Position numbers and translations under genes: made by a program. Of a stretch of DNA of 64,000 nucleotides, positions 16,768-25,294 are shown piece by piece. The number at the start of each line of letters is the position of its first letter. Within the stretch, counting starts at the first letter, position 1. The notes beneath the pieces are model-generated. The model was not told the DNA's origin. It saw nothing but the letters and a program-made list of their open reading frames with translations, and searched no databases. Source of the DNA: Aquibium microcysteis (GTDB taxonomy: Bacteria > Pseudomonadota > Alphaproteobacteria > Rhizobiales > Rhizobiaceae); NCBI RefSeq assembly GCF_014495845.1, contig NZ_CP061080.1, positions 237,001-301,000 of the forward strand, read 5' to 3'.

Positions 16768-19266
16768 ATGAACGCGCCGCTTCGCCTGACCGAGGACATC
16801 AGAACTCTTACCATCGCCATCGAGGGCATGACCTGCGCCTCTTGCGTCGGCCGCGTGGAGCGGGCGTTGAAAGCCGTCGATGGCGTCGTCCAAGCCCGGG
16901 TGAACCTCGCCACCGAAACGGCGGAGGTCGAGGCAGCGCCGTCGGTCAGCAGGACCAGGTTGGCGCAGACCGTCGAAGAGGTCGGCTATGGCGTACCCTC
17001 TGCGACCTTCGAGCTTGCCGTCGAAGGCATGACCTGCGCGTCCTGCGTCGGCAGGGTCGAACGGGCGCTTGCTGCCGTCCCGGGCGTGACCACCGCCAGC
17101 GTGAACCTGGCGACGGAACGGGCGAAGGTCACGGGCATCGCGGACGCCGCGGCCCTGCGGAAGGCGGTCGAGGACATCGGCTACGATGCCACGGTCATCG
17201 GGGCTGCTGGCAGTGGTACTAACGAGATGGAGGCGCGGCGCGATGTTGAGATCGCTGCACTTCGCCGGGATCTCCTCGTCGCAGGAGGCCTGACGGTTCC
17301 GCTTTTCGTCCTGGAAATGGGTTCGCACCTCTTCCAGTCCGTCCATGACCTCGTCCACGCGACGCTCGGGATGGAGCGAAGCTGGCAGGTCCAGTTCATC
17401 CTCGCGACGCTTGTGCTCGCATTTCCGGGACGGCGCTTCTACGAGAAGGGATTTCCGGCCCTCCTCAGGCTCGCGCCCGACATGAACTCGCTGGTCGCGG
17501 TCGGCACGTCGGCGGCCTACATATATTCGGTCGTCGCGACCTTTGCGCCCGGCCTGCTGCCAGCCGGAACCGTGAACGTCTACTTCGAGGCTGCGGCAGT
17601 GATCGTAACGCTGATCTTGCTGGGCCGCTATCTGGAGGCCCGTGCGAAGGGCCGCACGTCGCAGGCTATCCGGCGCCTGGCAAGACTGCAGCCGAAGACG
17701 GCGCGGGTCCGGCGTGGACCGGGAGTTGTCGAGGTCGACATCGCCGAAGTCGTCCCCGGCGACGTGGTCGAGGTCCGCCCGGGCGAGCGCGTGCCTGTCG
17801 ATGGGGAAGTGGTCTCCGGCGAGAGCTATGTGGACGAATCCATGGTGACGGGCGAACCCGTGCCCGTGGCCAAGCGGGACGGGAGTCCGGTCACGGGAGG
17901 CACGGTGAACCAGACGGGTGCGTTCGAGTTTCGCGCCACCGCGGTAGGAGCCGACACGGTCCTGTACCGTATCATGCGCATGGTCGAGCAGGCGCAGGGC
18001 TCCAAGCTGCCGATCCAGGCCATGGTCGACAAGGTGACCATGTGGTTCGTGCCCGCCGTCATGGGCCTCGCGGCGCTCACCTTTGTCGCCTGGCTCCTGT
18101 TGGGACCGGAACCAGCCCTGACCTTCGCTCTGGTCAACGCGGTCGCGGTCCTCATCATCGCCTGTCCCTGCGCCATGGGTCTCGCGACCCCGACCTCCAT
18201 CATGGTGGGGACCGGCCGCGCCGCCGAGTTGGGCGTGCTGTACCGGAAGGGCGAAGCGCTGCAGTCGCTGCGGGACGCCCGGGTGATCGCGCTCGACAAG
18301 ACCGGGACCCTGACCGAGGGGCGGCCGGTCCTGACCGATCTGCGGGCTACGCAAGGATTTCTGGACGATGACGTGCTAGCTCTGGCCGCCGCCGTCGAGG
18401 CGAAGTCCGAGTATCCTGTCGCACGCGCCATCGTCGGCGCGGCAGCAGGGCGGGGTCTTGCGGTCCGGGAGGCCGACGGCTTCGACTCCATCACCGGACT
18501 GGGGGTCACGGCCACAGTCGCGGGCGAACGCGTCGAAGTGGGCTCCTCACGCTTCATGGATTGGCTCGGACTCGACCCTTCCGCGCTGGACTCAGATGCC
18601 AAGCGGCTCGCCGACGAAGGGAAGTCGCCGCTCTACGTCGCCGTGGGCGGCAGGATCGCCGCAGTGATGGCAGTTTCTGACCCTGTGAAGGAATCCACGC
18701 CGCAGGCCGTGGCGGCGCTGCATGCGCTTGGCCTGAAGGTCGCGATGGTGACTGGCGACAGCAGGCGCACGGCCGACGCCATCGCCCGAAAGCTCGGCAT
18801 AGACCACGTTGTCGCCGAGGTCATGCCGGACGGCAAGGTGGCGGCCGTCAGGCAGCTGAAGGTCGAACACGGGGCCGTCGCCTTCGTGGGCGATGGCATC
18901 AACGACGCACCCGCGCTCGCCGAAGCCGACGTGGGGATCGCCATCGGCACGGGCACCGACATCGCCATCGAGGCGGCGGATATCGTGCTGATGTCGGGAA
19001 GCCTGGAAGGCGTGCCCGCCGCGCTCGCTCTCTCGCGGGCCACGATCCGCAACATCCGCCAGAACCTGTTCTGGGCCTTCGCCTACAACGCGGCGCTCAT
19101 CCCCGTTGCGGCGGGGGCGCTTTACCCGGCCTACGGGGTCCTGCTTTCACCCGCGCTGGCCGCGGGTGCCATGGCGCTTTCCAGCGTGTTCGTGCTCGGG
19201 AACGCGCTGAGGCTCAGGGCGCATGGCCGCAGGGCGGGGGTGGCGTCGGCTCCGCCTCAGCGATAG
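16768..19266 (+). CDS. copA: Cu(I)-exporting P1B-type ATPase with two HMA domains (832 aa)
   Basis: Two N-terminal metal domains, each with [16 protein letters not shown] (residues about 15-78 and 83-147). Transmembrane helices follow, then the ion site [10 protein letters not shown] near residue 466, the phosphorylation motif DKTGTLTEG near 510, and [14 protein letters not shown] near 708. CPC plus two CxxC domains indicates Cu(I)/Ag(I) efflux to the periplasm. The start at 16768 follows GAAGGAAC. A CueR promoter lies just upstream. It ends 10 bases inside the convergent DUF411 gene. Confidence 0.96.
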   Translation: MNAPLRLTEDIRTLTIAIEGMTCASCVGRVERALKAVDGVVQARVNLATETAEVEAAPSVSRTRLAQTVEEVGYGVPSATFELAVEGMTCASCVGRVERALAAVPGVTTASVNLATERAKVTGIADAAALRKAVEDIGYDATVIGAAGSGTNEMEARRDVEIAALRRDLLVAGGLTVPLFVLEMGSHLFQSVHDLVHATLGMERSWQVQFILATLVLAFPGRRFYEKGFPALLRLAPDMNSLVAVGTSAAYIYSVVATFAPGLLPAGTVNVYFEAAAVIVTLILLGRYLEARAKGRTSQAIRRLARLQPKTARVRRGPGVVEVDIAEVVPGDVVEVRPGERVPVDGEVVSGESYVDESMVTGEPVPVAKRDGSPVTGGTVNQTGAFEFRATAVGADTVLYRIMRMVEQAQGSKLPIQAMVDKVTMWFVPAVMGLAALTFVAWLLLGPEPALTFALVNAVAVLIIACPCAMGLATPTSIMVGTGRAAELGVLYRKGEALQSLRDARVIALDKTGTLTEGRPVLTDLRATQGFLDDDVLALAAAVEAKSEYPVARAIVGAAAGRGLAVREADGFDSITGLGVTATVAGERVEVGSSRFMDWLGLDPSALDSDAKRLADEGKSPLYVAVGGRIAAVMAVSDPVKESTPQAVAALHALGLKVAMVTGDSRRTADAIARKLGIDHVVAEVMPDGKVAAVRQLKVEHGAVAFVGDGINDAPALAEADVGIAIGTGTDIAIEAADIVLMSGSLEGVPAALALSRATIRNIRQNLFWAFAYNAALIPVAAGALYPAYGVLLSPALAAGAMALSSVFVLGNALRLRAHGRRAGVASAPPQR

Positions 19267-19712
19267 CTGGCGTAGATTTCAGTCGAACCGTCCCGCTTGA
19301 GAAGGAGCACGTCGTACGGATCGGCATCGGCCATGTCGCCCATGCCCGGCGAACCGTAGGGCATGTCGGGGACGGTCAGCCCGATCGCGTCCGGCCGCTC
19401 TTCGAGCAGGCGCTTGACCTCGCGCGCGGGCACATGGCCCTCGATGACGTAACCGTCGATTTTTCCCGTATGGCAGGATGTCTGGCCGGGCTTCAGTCCG
19501 GCTTCTACCTTTGCGGCGTTGAGGTCCGCCAGCGGAAGGTCGCGCTCGGCGACCGTGAAGCCCGCTTCCCGCATGTGGTTGCCCCACGCCACGCAGCATC
19601 CGCACGAGGCCGACTTCAGCACCTCGATCGAGCCCGCGGCCCAGGCCGCCTGGCTAATCAGCGCCAGGGCCGTGAAGGATGCAGCGCGGGCAAGCCTGTT
19701 GAATGTCTTCAT
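19257..19712 (-). CDS. DUF411 metal-binding protein, exported (151 aa)
   Basis: Signal peptide of about 25 residues ([10 protein letters not shown]). The DUF411 domain follows: [35 protein letters not shown] and [12 protein letters not shown]. The CGCC and SCH cysteines and the methionine-rich loop are the family's likely copper ligands. Such proteins sit in copper-resistance loci and act in the periplasm. It is the last gene of a long leftward array and overlaps the end of copA by 10 bases in convergent orientation. Confidence 0.9.
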   Translation of the reverse strand: MKTFNRLARAASFTALALISQAAWAAGSIEVLKSASCGCCVAWGNHMREAGFTVAERDLPLADLNAAKVEAGLKPGQTSCHTGKIDGYVIEGHVPAREVKRLLEERPDAIGLTVPDMPYGSPGMGDMADADPYDVLLLKRDGSTEIYASYR

Positions 19713-19722
19713 CGTCCGTCTC

Positions 19723-19839
19723 CTACCTGAAGAACACGTATTTCACGAGAGCGGCGATCACGAGGGCGACGACCACGAGGCCGACGAGGCCCCACAGTCC
19801 CATGCCCCACATCATGCCGCCATCCATTCCGTTTTCCAT
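19723..19839 (-). CDS. Small Met-rich single-helix membrane protein (38 aa)
   Basis: A short frame starting ATG at 19839 behind GGAGGTG at good spacing. The first 15 residues are Met/Gly-rich (MENGMDGGMMWGMG). One transmembrane helix follows (GLVGLVVVALVIAALV) and a short KYVFFR tail. It fills the gap between the DUF411 and CusF-like genes with no spare space, which supports it being real. The methionines near the membrane could bind Cu(I). The function is unknown. Confidence 0.75.
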   Translation of the reverse strand: MENGMDGGMMWGMGLWGLVGLVVVALVIAALVKYVFFR

Positions 19840-19892
19840 TATTGGTTCACCTCCGAGACGGGCGCGGGCGTCGCAGCCCGCGCCCTGTCATC

Positions 19893-20177
19893 CTACTTGA
19901 TGTCGGTGACCGTGATGCGGCCGTTGACCCGGTCCGCGGTGAATTCGATCTTTTGGCCTACCTCGACCTCCTCGATCATCGAATCCTCGGCGACCACGAA
20001 GACCATCGTCATCGCGGGCATGTCGAGGTTCGTCAGTTCGCCGTGCTTGATGGTGAGCTTCTTCTGCGCGGCGTCGATCTTCGTGACCTCGCCGGACGTG
20101 TATTCCTGGGCAGAAGCGGCGCCCGCCAGCCCCAAGGCAATGCCGAGCACGAGCGCGACTTTCATGATGGTATCCAT
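19893..20177 (-). CDS. CusF-like periplasmic copper-binding protein (94 aa)
   Basis: Signal peptide (MKVALVLGIALGLAGAASA), then a CusF/CzcE-type small beta-barrel: SGEVTKIDAAQKKLTIKHGEL, LDMPAMTMVFVV and VGQKIEFTADRVNGRITVTDI. The His and the Met pair in HGEL...PAMTM match CusF's Cu(I) ligands. CusF's capping Trp is replaced by Leu-Asp here. The start at 20177 is preferred because AAAGGAAG precedes it; an upstream in-frame ATG at 20192 has no ribosome site. It lies downstream of the cupredoxin gene. Confidence 0.88.
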   Translation of the reverse strand: MDTIMKVALVLGIALGLAGAASAQEYTSGEVTKIDAAQKKLTIKHGELTNLDMPAMTMVFVVAEDSMIEEVEVGQKIEFTADRVNGRITVTDIK

Positions 20178-20195
20178 GGTTCTTCCTTTCATCGA

Positions 20196-20675
20196 TCAGT
20201 TCTGGACGACATCGATGTCGCCCTTCATTCCGGACTCGTAGTGCCCGGGGATTAGGCAGCCGAAGGAGAATTCGCCCGCCGTGGCGAACGTCCAGACGAT
20301 CTCTCCCTTGCCACCAGGCTGAAGCCGGATCGCGTTGGGATCGTCGTGTTCCATCTCGGGGAAGCGCTCCATCAGTTCCTTGTGCTCGAGAATGGCTTCG
20401 TGGCCGTCCATCACGAATTCGTGGTCGACCTCACCCTGGTTGACGAAACTGAGCTTGAGCGTCTCACCCTGCCTGACGGTGAAGGTGGCGGGTTCGAACA
20501 CCATCTTCCCGTCATCGGTTTCCATCATCACGATGTCGATGGTTCTCGTCGCCTCAGTGGGTTTGCCTGCGCGCCCGATCTTGAGTTCGTCGTGACTGTG
20601 GTCGCCGCTGCCGGCCGCGAACGCGGAAGCGGTGGCGAGCGACATCAATGCCGCGATAATCAAGCCTGATTTCAT
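20196..20675 (-). CDS. Periplasmic cupredoxin (159 aa)
   Basis: Signal peptide (MKSGLIIAALMSLATASAFA), a His-rich spacer (GDHSHDE), then a plastocyanin/azurin-like fold. Type 1 copper ligands are visible: His in VDHEFVMDG, then Cys, His and Met in CLIPGHYESGM. Such proteins (CopI-like) protect the periplasm against copper or carry electrons for the oxidase encoded next to it. The start at 20675 precedes the signal peptide; upstream codons are not part of it. Confidence 0.9.
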   Translation of the reverse strand: MKSGLIIAALMSLATASAFAAGSGDHSHDELKIGRAGKPTEATRTIDIVMMETDDGKMVFEPATFTVRQGETLKLSFVNQGEVDHEFVMDGHEAILEHKELMERFPEMEHDDPNAIRLQPGGKGEIVWTFATAGEFSFGCLIPGHYESGMKGDIDVVQN

Positions 20676-20710
20676 GTGTGGTCTCCTGTGTTTGATGATG
20701 GTCAACTTGC

Positions 20711-22072
20711 CTATCCCTTCGTCCCATGAGCGCCGTGTGCGGGAGACGGCGTGATGGTTTCCGTTCCGTCTGCCTTGGCCGGAGCCGGGACGTCGCCCGT
20801 CCATTCGTAGGAGACGGTGCCTTCCGGGTGCTCGTACCAACCCGGATCGGCGTAATCGTTGGCCGAAATGCCTTCGCGGACTTTCACGACGGAGAACATG
20901 CCGCCCATCTCGATCGCGCCGAACTGCCCCCAGCCCGTCATCATGGGGATGGTGTTGTCGGGGAGCGGCATCTCCATCTCGCCCATGTCCGCCATGCCGC
21001 GGTTGCCCATGGCCATGTATTCAGGCTGGACGGTGCGGATCTTCCGGGAGACCTCGGTCTTGTCCGCGCCGATGAAGGTCGGGACGTCATGACCCATGGC
21101 GTTCATCGTGTGGTGCGACTTGTGGCAGTGGATCGCCCAGTCGCCGAGATACTTTGCGTCGAACTCGTAGGCGCGCATCGCGCCGACCGGGATGTCGATC
21201 GAGACTTCGGGCCAGCGGGCTTCCGGCCTCACCCAGCCTCCGTCCGTGCACGTCACCTCGAAGTCGTAGCCGTGCATGTGGATCGGGTGGTTGGTCATGG
21301 TGAGGTTGCCGACCCGCACCCGTACCCGGTCGTCCTTGTTCACGACGAGGTGGCTGATGCCCGGGAACACCCGGCTGTTCCATGTCCACAGGTTGAAATC
21401 GGTCATCTCCATGACCCGGGGCACGTAGGAGCCCGGCTCGATGTCGAAGGCGTTGAGCAGGAAGACGAAGTCGCGGTCGACGCGGTGGAGCTTCGGGTCC
21501 TTCGGATGGATGACGAAGAACCCCATCATGCCCATGGCCATCTGGACCATCTCGTCGGCGTGCGGGTGGTACATGAAGGTCCCGCTCTTCACGAGATCGA
21601 ACTCGTAGACGAAGGTCTTGCCGGGCGGGATGCCGGGCTGAGTCAAGCCTGTGACCCCGTCCATGCCGCAGGGCAGGATCATGCCGTGCCAGTGGATCGT
21701 CGTGTGTTCCGGAAGCCTGTTGGTCACGAAGATGCGGACCCGGTCGCCTTCCACGGCCTCGATGGTCGGGCCGGGGGACTGGCCGTTGTAGCCCCACAGA
21801 TAGGCCGTCATGCCGGGTCCGAGTTCGCGCTCGACGGGCTCGGCGACGAGATGGAACTCCTTGACGCCACCGGTCATTCGATGCGGCAGCGTCCAGCCGT
21901 TCAGGGTGACGACGGGCTGGTAGTCCGGCCCGCTCGACGGAAAGATCGGCGGCTGCATGTCCGGCGATTCCATGACGGGCGCGTCCGGCAGTCCCATGGC
22001 CGAGGTCTTCGACCACGCTGCGGCGCTCGCCAGGAACGCGCCGCCTCCGAGGATCTGTCTTCTGGTGATCAT
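20711..22072 (-). CDS. Periplasmic multicopper oxidase, CopA/CueO type (453 aa)
   Basis: Begins with a Tat signal (ITRRQILGGGAFLASAAAW). All four copper-binding stretches are present: TTIHWHGMIL, TFMYHPHADE, NHPIHMHGYDFEV and DWAIHCHKSHHTMNAMGH, the last carrying the type 1 Cys. A Met-rich C-terminal section (MGNRGMADMGEMEM) is typical of cuprous oxidases. It oxidises Cu(I) to less toxic Cu(II). The start at 22072 is taken from the Tat signal. It lies 16 bases after the outer-membrane factor. Confidence 0.94.
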   Translation of the reverse strand: MITRRQILGGGAFLASAAAWSKTSAMGLPDAPVMESPDMQPPIFPSSGPDYQPVVTLNGWTLPHRMTGGVKEFHLVAEPVERELGPGMTAYLWGYNGQSPGPTIEAVEGDRVRIFVTNRLPEHTTIHWHGMILPCGMDGVTGLTQPGIPPGKTFVYEFDLVKSGTFMYHPHADEMVQMAMGMMGFFVIHPKDPKLHRVDRDFVFLLNAFDIEPGSYVPRVMEMTDFNLWTWNSRVFPGISHLVVNKDDRVRVRVGNLTMTNHPIHMHGYDFEVTCTDGGWVRPEARWPEVSIDIPVGAMRAYEFDAKYLGDWAIHCHKSHHTMNAMGHDVPTFIGADKTEVSRKIRTVQPEYMAMGNRGMADMGEMEMPLPDNTIPMMTGWGQFGAIEMGGMFSVVKVREGISANDYADPGWYEHPEGTVSYEWTGDVPAPAKADGTETITPSPAHGAHGTKG

Positions 22073-22088
22073 TGTCTCGTTCTCCTGG

Positions 22089-23540
22089 TCAGTGTCCGCC
22101 GCCGCCGTCGTCGGCAGCCGCAACCTCGGCGCCGCCTCCGGAGGGAGCGCTGCCGCCCCCGCCATGGACGGCGGTACCGAGGTTGACGTCGGCCAGCCAG
22201 AACTGGCGCTTGGCGTTGAGGGAAAGCATGATCGAGTTCACCTTCGCCCGCGTGTCGGCGAGAAGTTCGAACGTGTTCGTGATCATGCCGTTGTAGGTGA
22301 GGAGCGACTCCTCCTCGATGGTAGTCCGCAGGGGCACCACGTTGGCACGGTAGTGCCGTGCGATGTCGTGCGTGGAGCGGTAGCCGTCATACGCGCTGCG
22401 GGCTTCGGAGCGGACGTTGACCGCGCGCTCGGCCAGCAGGTTGGCCGCCTGCATGTAGGCCAGTTCCGCCTTGCGCATGCGGGCCTGCCCGCTGTCGAAG
22501 ATCGGAATGACGAACTCGAATTCGGCGTTCAGCGAGACCGTCGTCTCGGTGCCTCCGTCCTCCGCTTCCTCACGCTCGATCTCGGCCCCGGTCACGAGTT
22601 CGAGGTCCGACACGTAGCGGGTCGCCTCGGTGAGCCCGTAGGAGAGCGCGAGCGCCTCCAGTTCGAGTTTTGCGATCTCCAGGTCCACACGGTTCCTGAG
22701 CGCTTGCGCCTCGATGTCCTTGCGGGCCAGCGGGTTGGCGGGAAGCGAGGGAAGCGAGTTCGGCACCTGGTAGTCGACGTCGAAGCCCCAGAGGCCCATC
22801 AGCCGCGTCAGCGCCTCCTTGGCCATCCGAGCCTGCAGCCGGGCTTCGGCCGTCTGACCCGCCAGTTCGGCGTAGAAGACATGCTCGCGGGCCTGCCCGG
22901 TCTTCGTGAACGCTCCCGTCTGTCCGAGTTTCTCTGCCAGCGCCGACGCGGCGTCTGCGGCCGCCTGAGCCCGGTTGAGGTAGGCTACCCGCTCCCAGGC
23001 AGCGACGGCATCTATCCAGGCCCGGCGCGTGTCCGCGGCGAGCCGCAGCGTCGCTTCGGCGGCCCTCAGTTGCGCCTGCCTGAAGCGGGCATCCGCGACA
23101 GCCATGCGGCGGGGTCGTGTCGCCAGAGCCAGGATGTTCGAGACGACGGCGGTCTCGACCGTGCGTCCGGCGTTTATCCCCATGATGCCGACCGATACGC
23201 GGGGATTGACCAGCAGGGACTCCTGCCACAGCTCGGCCGATGACATGCCTACGTCGGCATAGGCGGCCTGCAGTCCCTTGTTGTTGAGGAGCGCGACCTG
23301 CACGGCGATGTCCGGTCCGAGCGTCTTTCCCCTGACCAGCGCGGTGACCCGCTCCGCGAGGGCGCGGGCCTCGCCGCTGGACTGCACCCAGACTGTCTCC
23401 TTACCCGTCACGGAAGCGGTCTTGGCCGAGACGGTCTGGAAGCCTGCGAGCGGATCGTCGAGGCCGTCCGCGGTGGTGACGCAGGCCGAGACGAAGATCG
23501 GCGCCGAGAGCGCCAGGATGCGGCGTACCGCGCGCCTCAT
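22089..23540 (-). CDS. TolC-family outer-membrane factor lipoprotein (483 aa)
   Basis: Lipobox VSAC near residue 20, then two long coiled-coil/beta repeats of the outer membrane efflux family (for example LEIAKLELEALALSYGLTEA and YMQAANLLAERAVNVRSEARSAYDGYRS). The C-terminus ends in a Gly/His tail. It would form an outer-membrane channel. No RND pump or adaptor is encoded beside it, so it probably works with the multicopper oxidase locus, as CopB-like proteins do in other copper clusters (inference). Confidence 0.88.
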   Translation of the reverse strand: MRRAVRRILALSAPIFVSACVTTADGLDDPLAGFQTVSAKTASVTGKETVWVQSSGEARALAERVTALVRGKTLGPDIAVQVALLNNKGLQAAYADVGMSSAELWQESLLVNPRVSVGIMGINAGRTVETAVVSNILALATRPRRMAVADARFRQAQLRAAEATLRLAADTRRAWIDAVAAWERVAYLNRAQAAADAASALAEKLGQTGAFTKTGQAREHVFYAELAGQTAEARLQARMAKEALTRLMGLWGFDVDYQVPNSLPSLPANPLARKDIEAQALRNRVDLEIAKLELEALALSYGLTEATRYVSDLELVTGAEIEREEAEDGGTETTVSLNAEFEFVIPIFDSGQARMRKAELAYMQAANLLAERAVNVRSEARSAYDGYRSTHDIARHYRANVVPLRTTIEEESLLTYNGMITNTFELLADTRAKVNSIMLSLNAKRQFWLADVNLGTAVHGGGGSAPSGGGAEVAAADDGGGGH

Positions 23541-23773
23541 GAACCTGCCCCCCTTTTCGCTGGTGACAGCTCGTCGTTCAGCCGCCTCCAGTTCTGGGGA
23601 CCGGTCGGCCGCCTTGGGTGGAAGTCGCCGAGAACCGGGGAATATCGGGCGTCCCGCAGTCCCATGACAGGATAAGATGGTTTGAAGATGGGCAGCACGT
23701 CCGGCGGCAAAGACGCCGCGCAGCCTGCTGCTGAGAGCGACGCCAAGAGCGCCGCGATCGCTGGAATTCGCAT
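23537..23773 (-). CDS. Small lipoprotein in the copper operon (78 aa)
   Basis: Starts MRIPAIAALLASLSAAGC, a clear lipoprotein signal with the lipidated Cys at position 18. The mature part is short, rich in Pro/Arg, and not recognised. Its stop overlaps the start of the outer-membrane factor by 4 bases, so the two are translationally coupled. Confidence 0.75.
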   Translation of the reverse strand: MRIPAIAALLASLSAAGCAASLPPDVLPIFKPSYPVMGLRDARYSPVLGDFHPRRPTGPQNWRRLNDELSPAKRGAGS

Positions 23774-23856
23774 GTTGAACCTTGGAACTGACAGGGAAGG
23801 ATGGCCCATGCGCGGACGCACGGGTGCCTCAGCGCCACACGGCGCTCCGGGTCAGA

Positions 23857-24264
23857 TCAGGTTCGGGGAGGACGAATCAGACCGTGCGTCTCGCCCGGCG
23901 TCAAAGCACCGGATGCGACACGGCCGAATGCTCCTGAGGGCGGATGCGCGAGATCGGAAAGGCACGGCGGGGCGCCTGTGGCTGGCATGCAGTGCATGTC
24001 ACAGCAGAGGTCGGCGGCTGTCGTGCCGCCGTGATGGCTCGCGTCATTTGCAGACGATGGCTGTTCGACGGCATGATCGCCGTGAGCGGCATCGTGGTCG
24101 TGGTCTTCGATCTGCTGCAGAGTTTCGGTCTGCGCGGGATGCATCGCCGACTTGGCCATTGCGACCATGCCGGGCTGAAGCGAGGAAACGACGAGCATGG
24201 CGACGGCGAAAAGCGCGCGAACGACCGCCCCCCTCACTCCGCCATGTCTGCTCGAATCCTTCAT
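23857..24264 (-). CDS. Exported His/Cys-rich protein of the copper cluster (135 aa)
   Basis: A hydrophobic N-terminal segment (VVRALFAVAMLVVSSLQPGMVAMA) is followed by a His/Asp-rich stretch (DHDHDAAHGDHAVE) and a Cys motif DLCCDMHCMP. This resembles the small DUF2946-like copper-associated periplasmic proteins. It is the gene before the lipoprotein in the leftward array. Metal buffering is likely but not shown. Confidence 0.7.
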   Translation of the reverse strand: MKDSSRHGGVRGAVVRALFAVAMLVVSSLQPGMVAMAKSAMHPAQTETLQQIEDHDHDAAHGDHAVEQPSSANDASHHGGTTAADLCCDMHCMPATGAPPCLSDLAHPPSGAFGRVASGALTPGETHGLIRPPRT

Positions 24265-24353
24265 ACCTTCACTTCCGCCATAGGTCGCATCCGCAAGTCA
24301 AGCATCAACGGCCGGATGAGGGCGAAGATGAGGGAACGTGATCACTCGCAGTT

Positions 24354-24848
24354 CTACCGGGCAGCACTGCTGGCCCGGTATCGTCGACTGAGCCACAGAA
24401 CTAGCGGCGGGATCACAATCCACTGGAGGAGCGGGCTCAACCCCGTCCCGAATGGGGGAACGAGCGGCATCAGGTCCGAATAGGTCCAGCGCTGGGTGAC
24501 CTGGGTGTAGTAGAACTCAAAGCCGACGGTCAGCGCGATCCCCGTCCCGAGGAAGACGAGAACCGGAAGCGCGACCTGGTCGCCGATCCAGTGACGTGTC
24601 CTCGCGACGAGGCTGGCAGTCCAGAATGCTGTCAGGGCGAACCCCACGTCACCGATGGTCGCGGACGTGCAGAGCTTGATGCCCTGCCAGTGCGCCATCT
24701 CTGCCATGCCCGCATAGGTCGGCACCTGCAGAAACTCCCAGACGAAGTGCAACAGGAAGGAGAACATCGCCACCGGGAGCTCCGGGGCGTTTATGAGCGA
24801 ACGTGGATCGCTCACCGCAGCGCCATGTCCTTTCTTTGGGTTCGTCAT
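24354..24848 (-). CDS. Conserved integral membrane protein, function unknown (164 aa)
   Basis: After a polar start (MTNPKKGHGAAV) four hydrophobic helices follow: FSFLLHFVWEFLQVP, IGDVGFALTAFWTASLV, VALPVLVFLGTGIALTVG and PLLQWIVIPPLVLWL. It lies directly downstream of cueR (26 bases), so it is probably copper-induced. No domain was recognised. The start at 24848 is chosen because the longer frame runs into cueR. Confidence 0.75.
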   Translation of the reverse strand: MTNPKKGHGAAVSDPRSLINAPELPVAMFSFLLHFVWEFLQVPTYAGMAEMAHWQGIKLCTSATIGDVGFALTAFWTASLVARTRHWIGDQVALPVLVFLGTGIALTVGFEFYYTQVTQRWTYSDLMPLVPPFGTGLSPLLQWIVIPPLVLWLSRRYRASSAAR

Positions 24849-24874
24849 GGCGCAGAATCCTCGGCCTTGCCGCG

Positions 24875-25273
24875 TTAGTGAACGGGAGCCTTGCCCGACA
24901 GCCCGTCGATGATCGGGCACTCCGGCCTGTTGTCTCCATGGCAATTGGCGACGAGGTGCCTGAGCATGTCGCGCAGGCCCTGGAGCTCCACGATCTTGCG
25001 CTCGATCTCGCTGAGTTTCGTCGATGCGAGCGCTTTCACCTCGGCGCTCTCACGGTCACGGTCGCTGTAGAGCGACAGAAGCTGTCGGCATTCCTCAACG
25101 GAGAAGCCCAAGCTGCGCGAGCGCTGGAGGAAGCGCAGCCGATGCACGTCCTCCATCGAATAATCGCGATAGCCGTTGTCGCGACGATCCGGCCTGATCA
25201 GGCCGATGTCCTCGTAGTAGCGGATTGTCTTGGCCGGGAGGCCGGACTTTACCGAGACGGTGCCGATGTTCAT
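24875..25273 (-). CDS. cueR: CueR-type Cu(I)-responsive MerR-family regulator (132 aa)
   Basis: The N-terminal winged helix reads MNIGTVSVKSGLPAKTIRYYEDIGLI. A long dimerisation helix follows, then the metal loop CHGDNRPEC, i.e. two Cys with seven residues between them as in CueR. It would bind the TTGACC-N19 dyads at 16.6-16.7 kb and 27.8 kb and switch on transcription when Cu(I) or Ag(I) is bound. It lies 21 bases downstream of the second copper ATPase and is co-directional with it, so it is probably induced with its own target. Confidence 0.93.
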   Translation of the reverse strand: MNIGTVSVKSGLPAKTIRYYEDIGLIRPDRRDNGYRDYSMEDVHRLRFLQRSRSLGFSVEECRQLLSLYSDRDRESAEVKALASTKLSEIERKIVELQGLRDMLRHLVANCHGDNRPECPIIDGLSGKAPVH

Positions 25274-25294
25274 GGCGAGTTCTCCCTGATGGGT

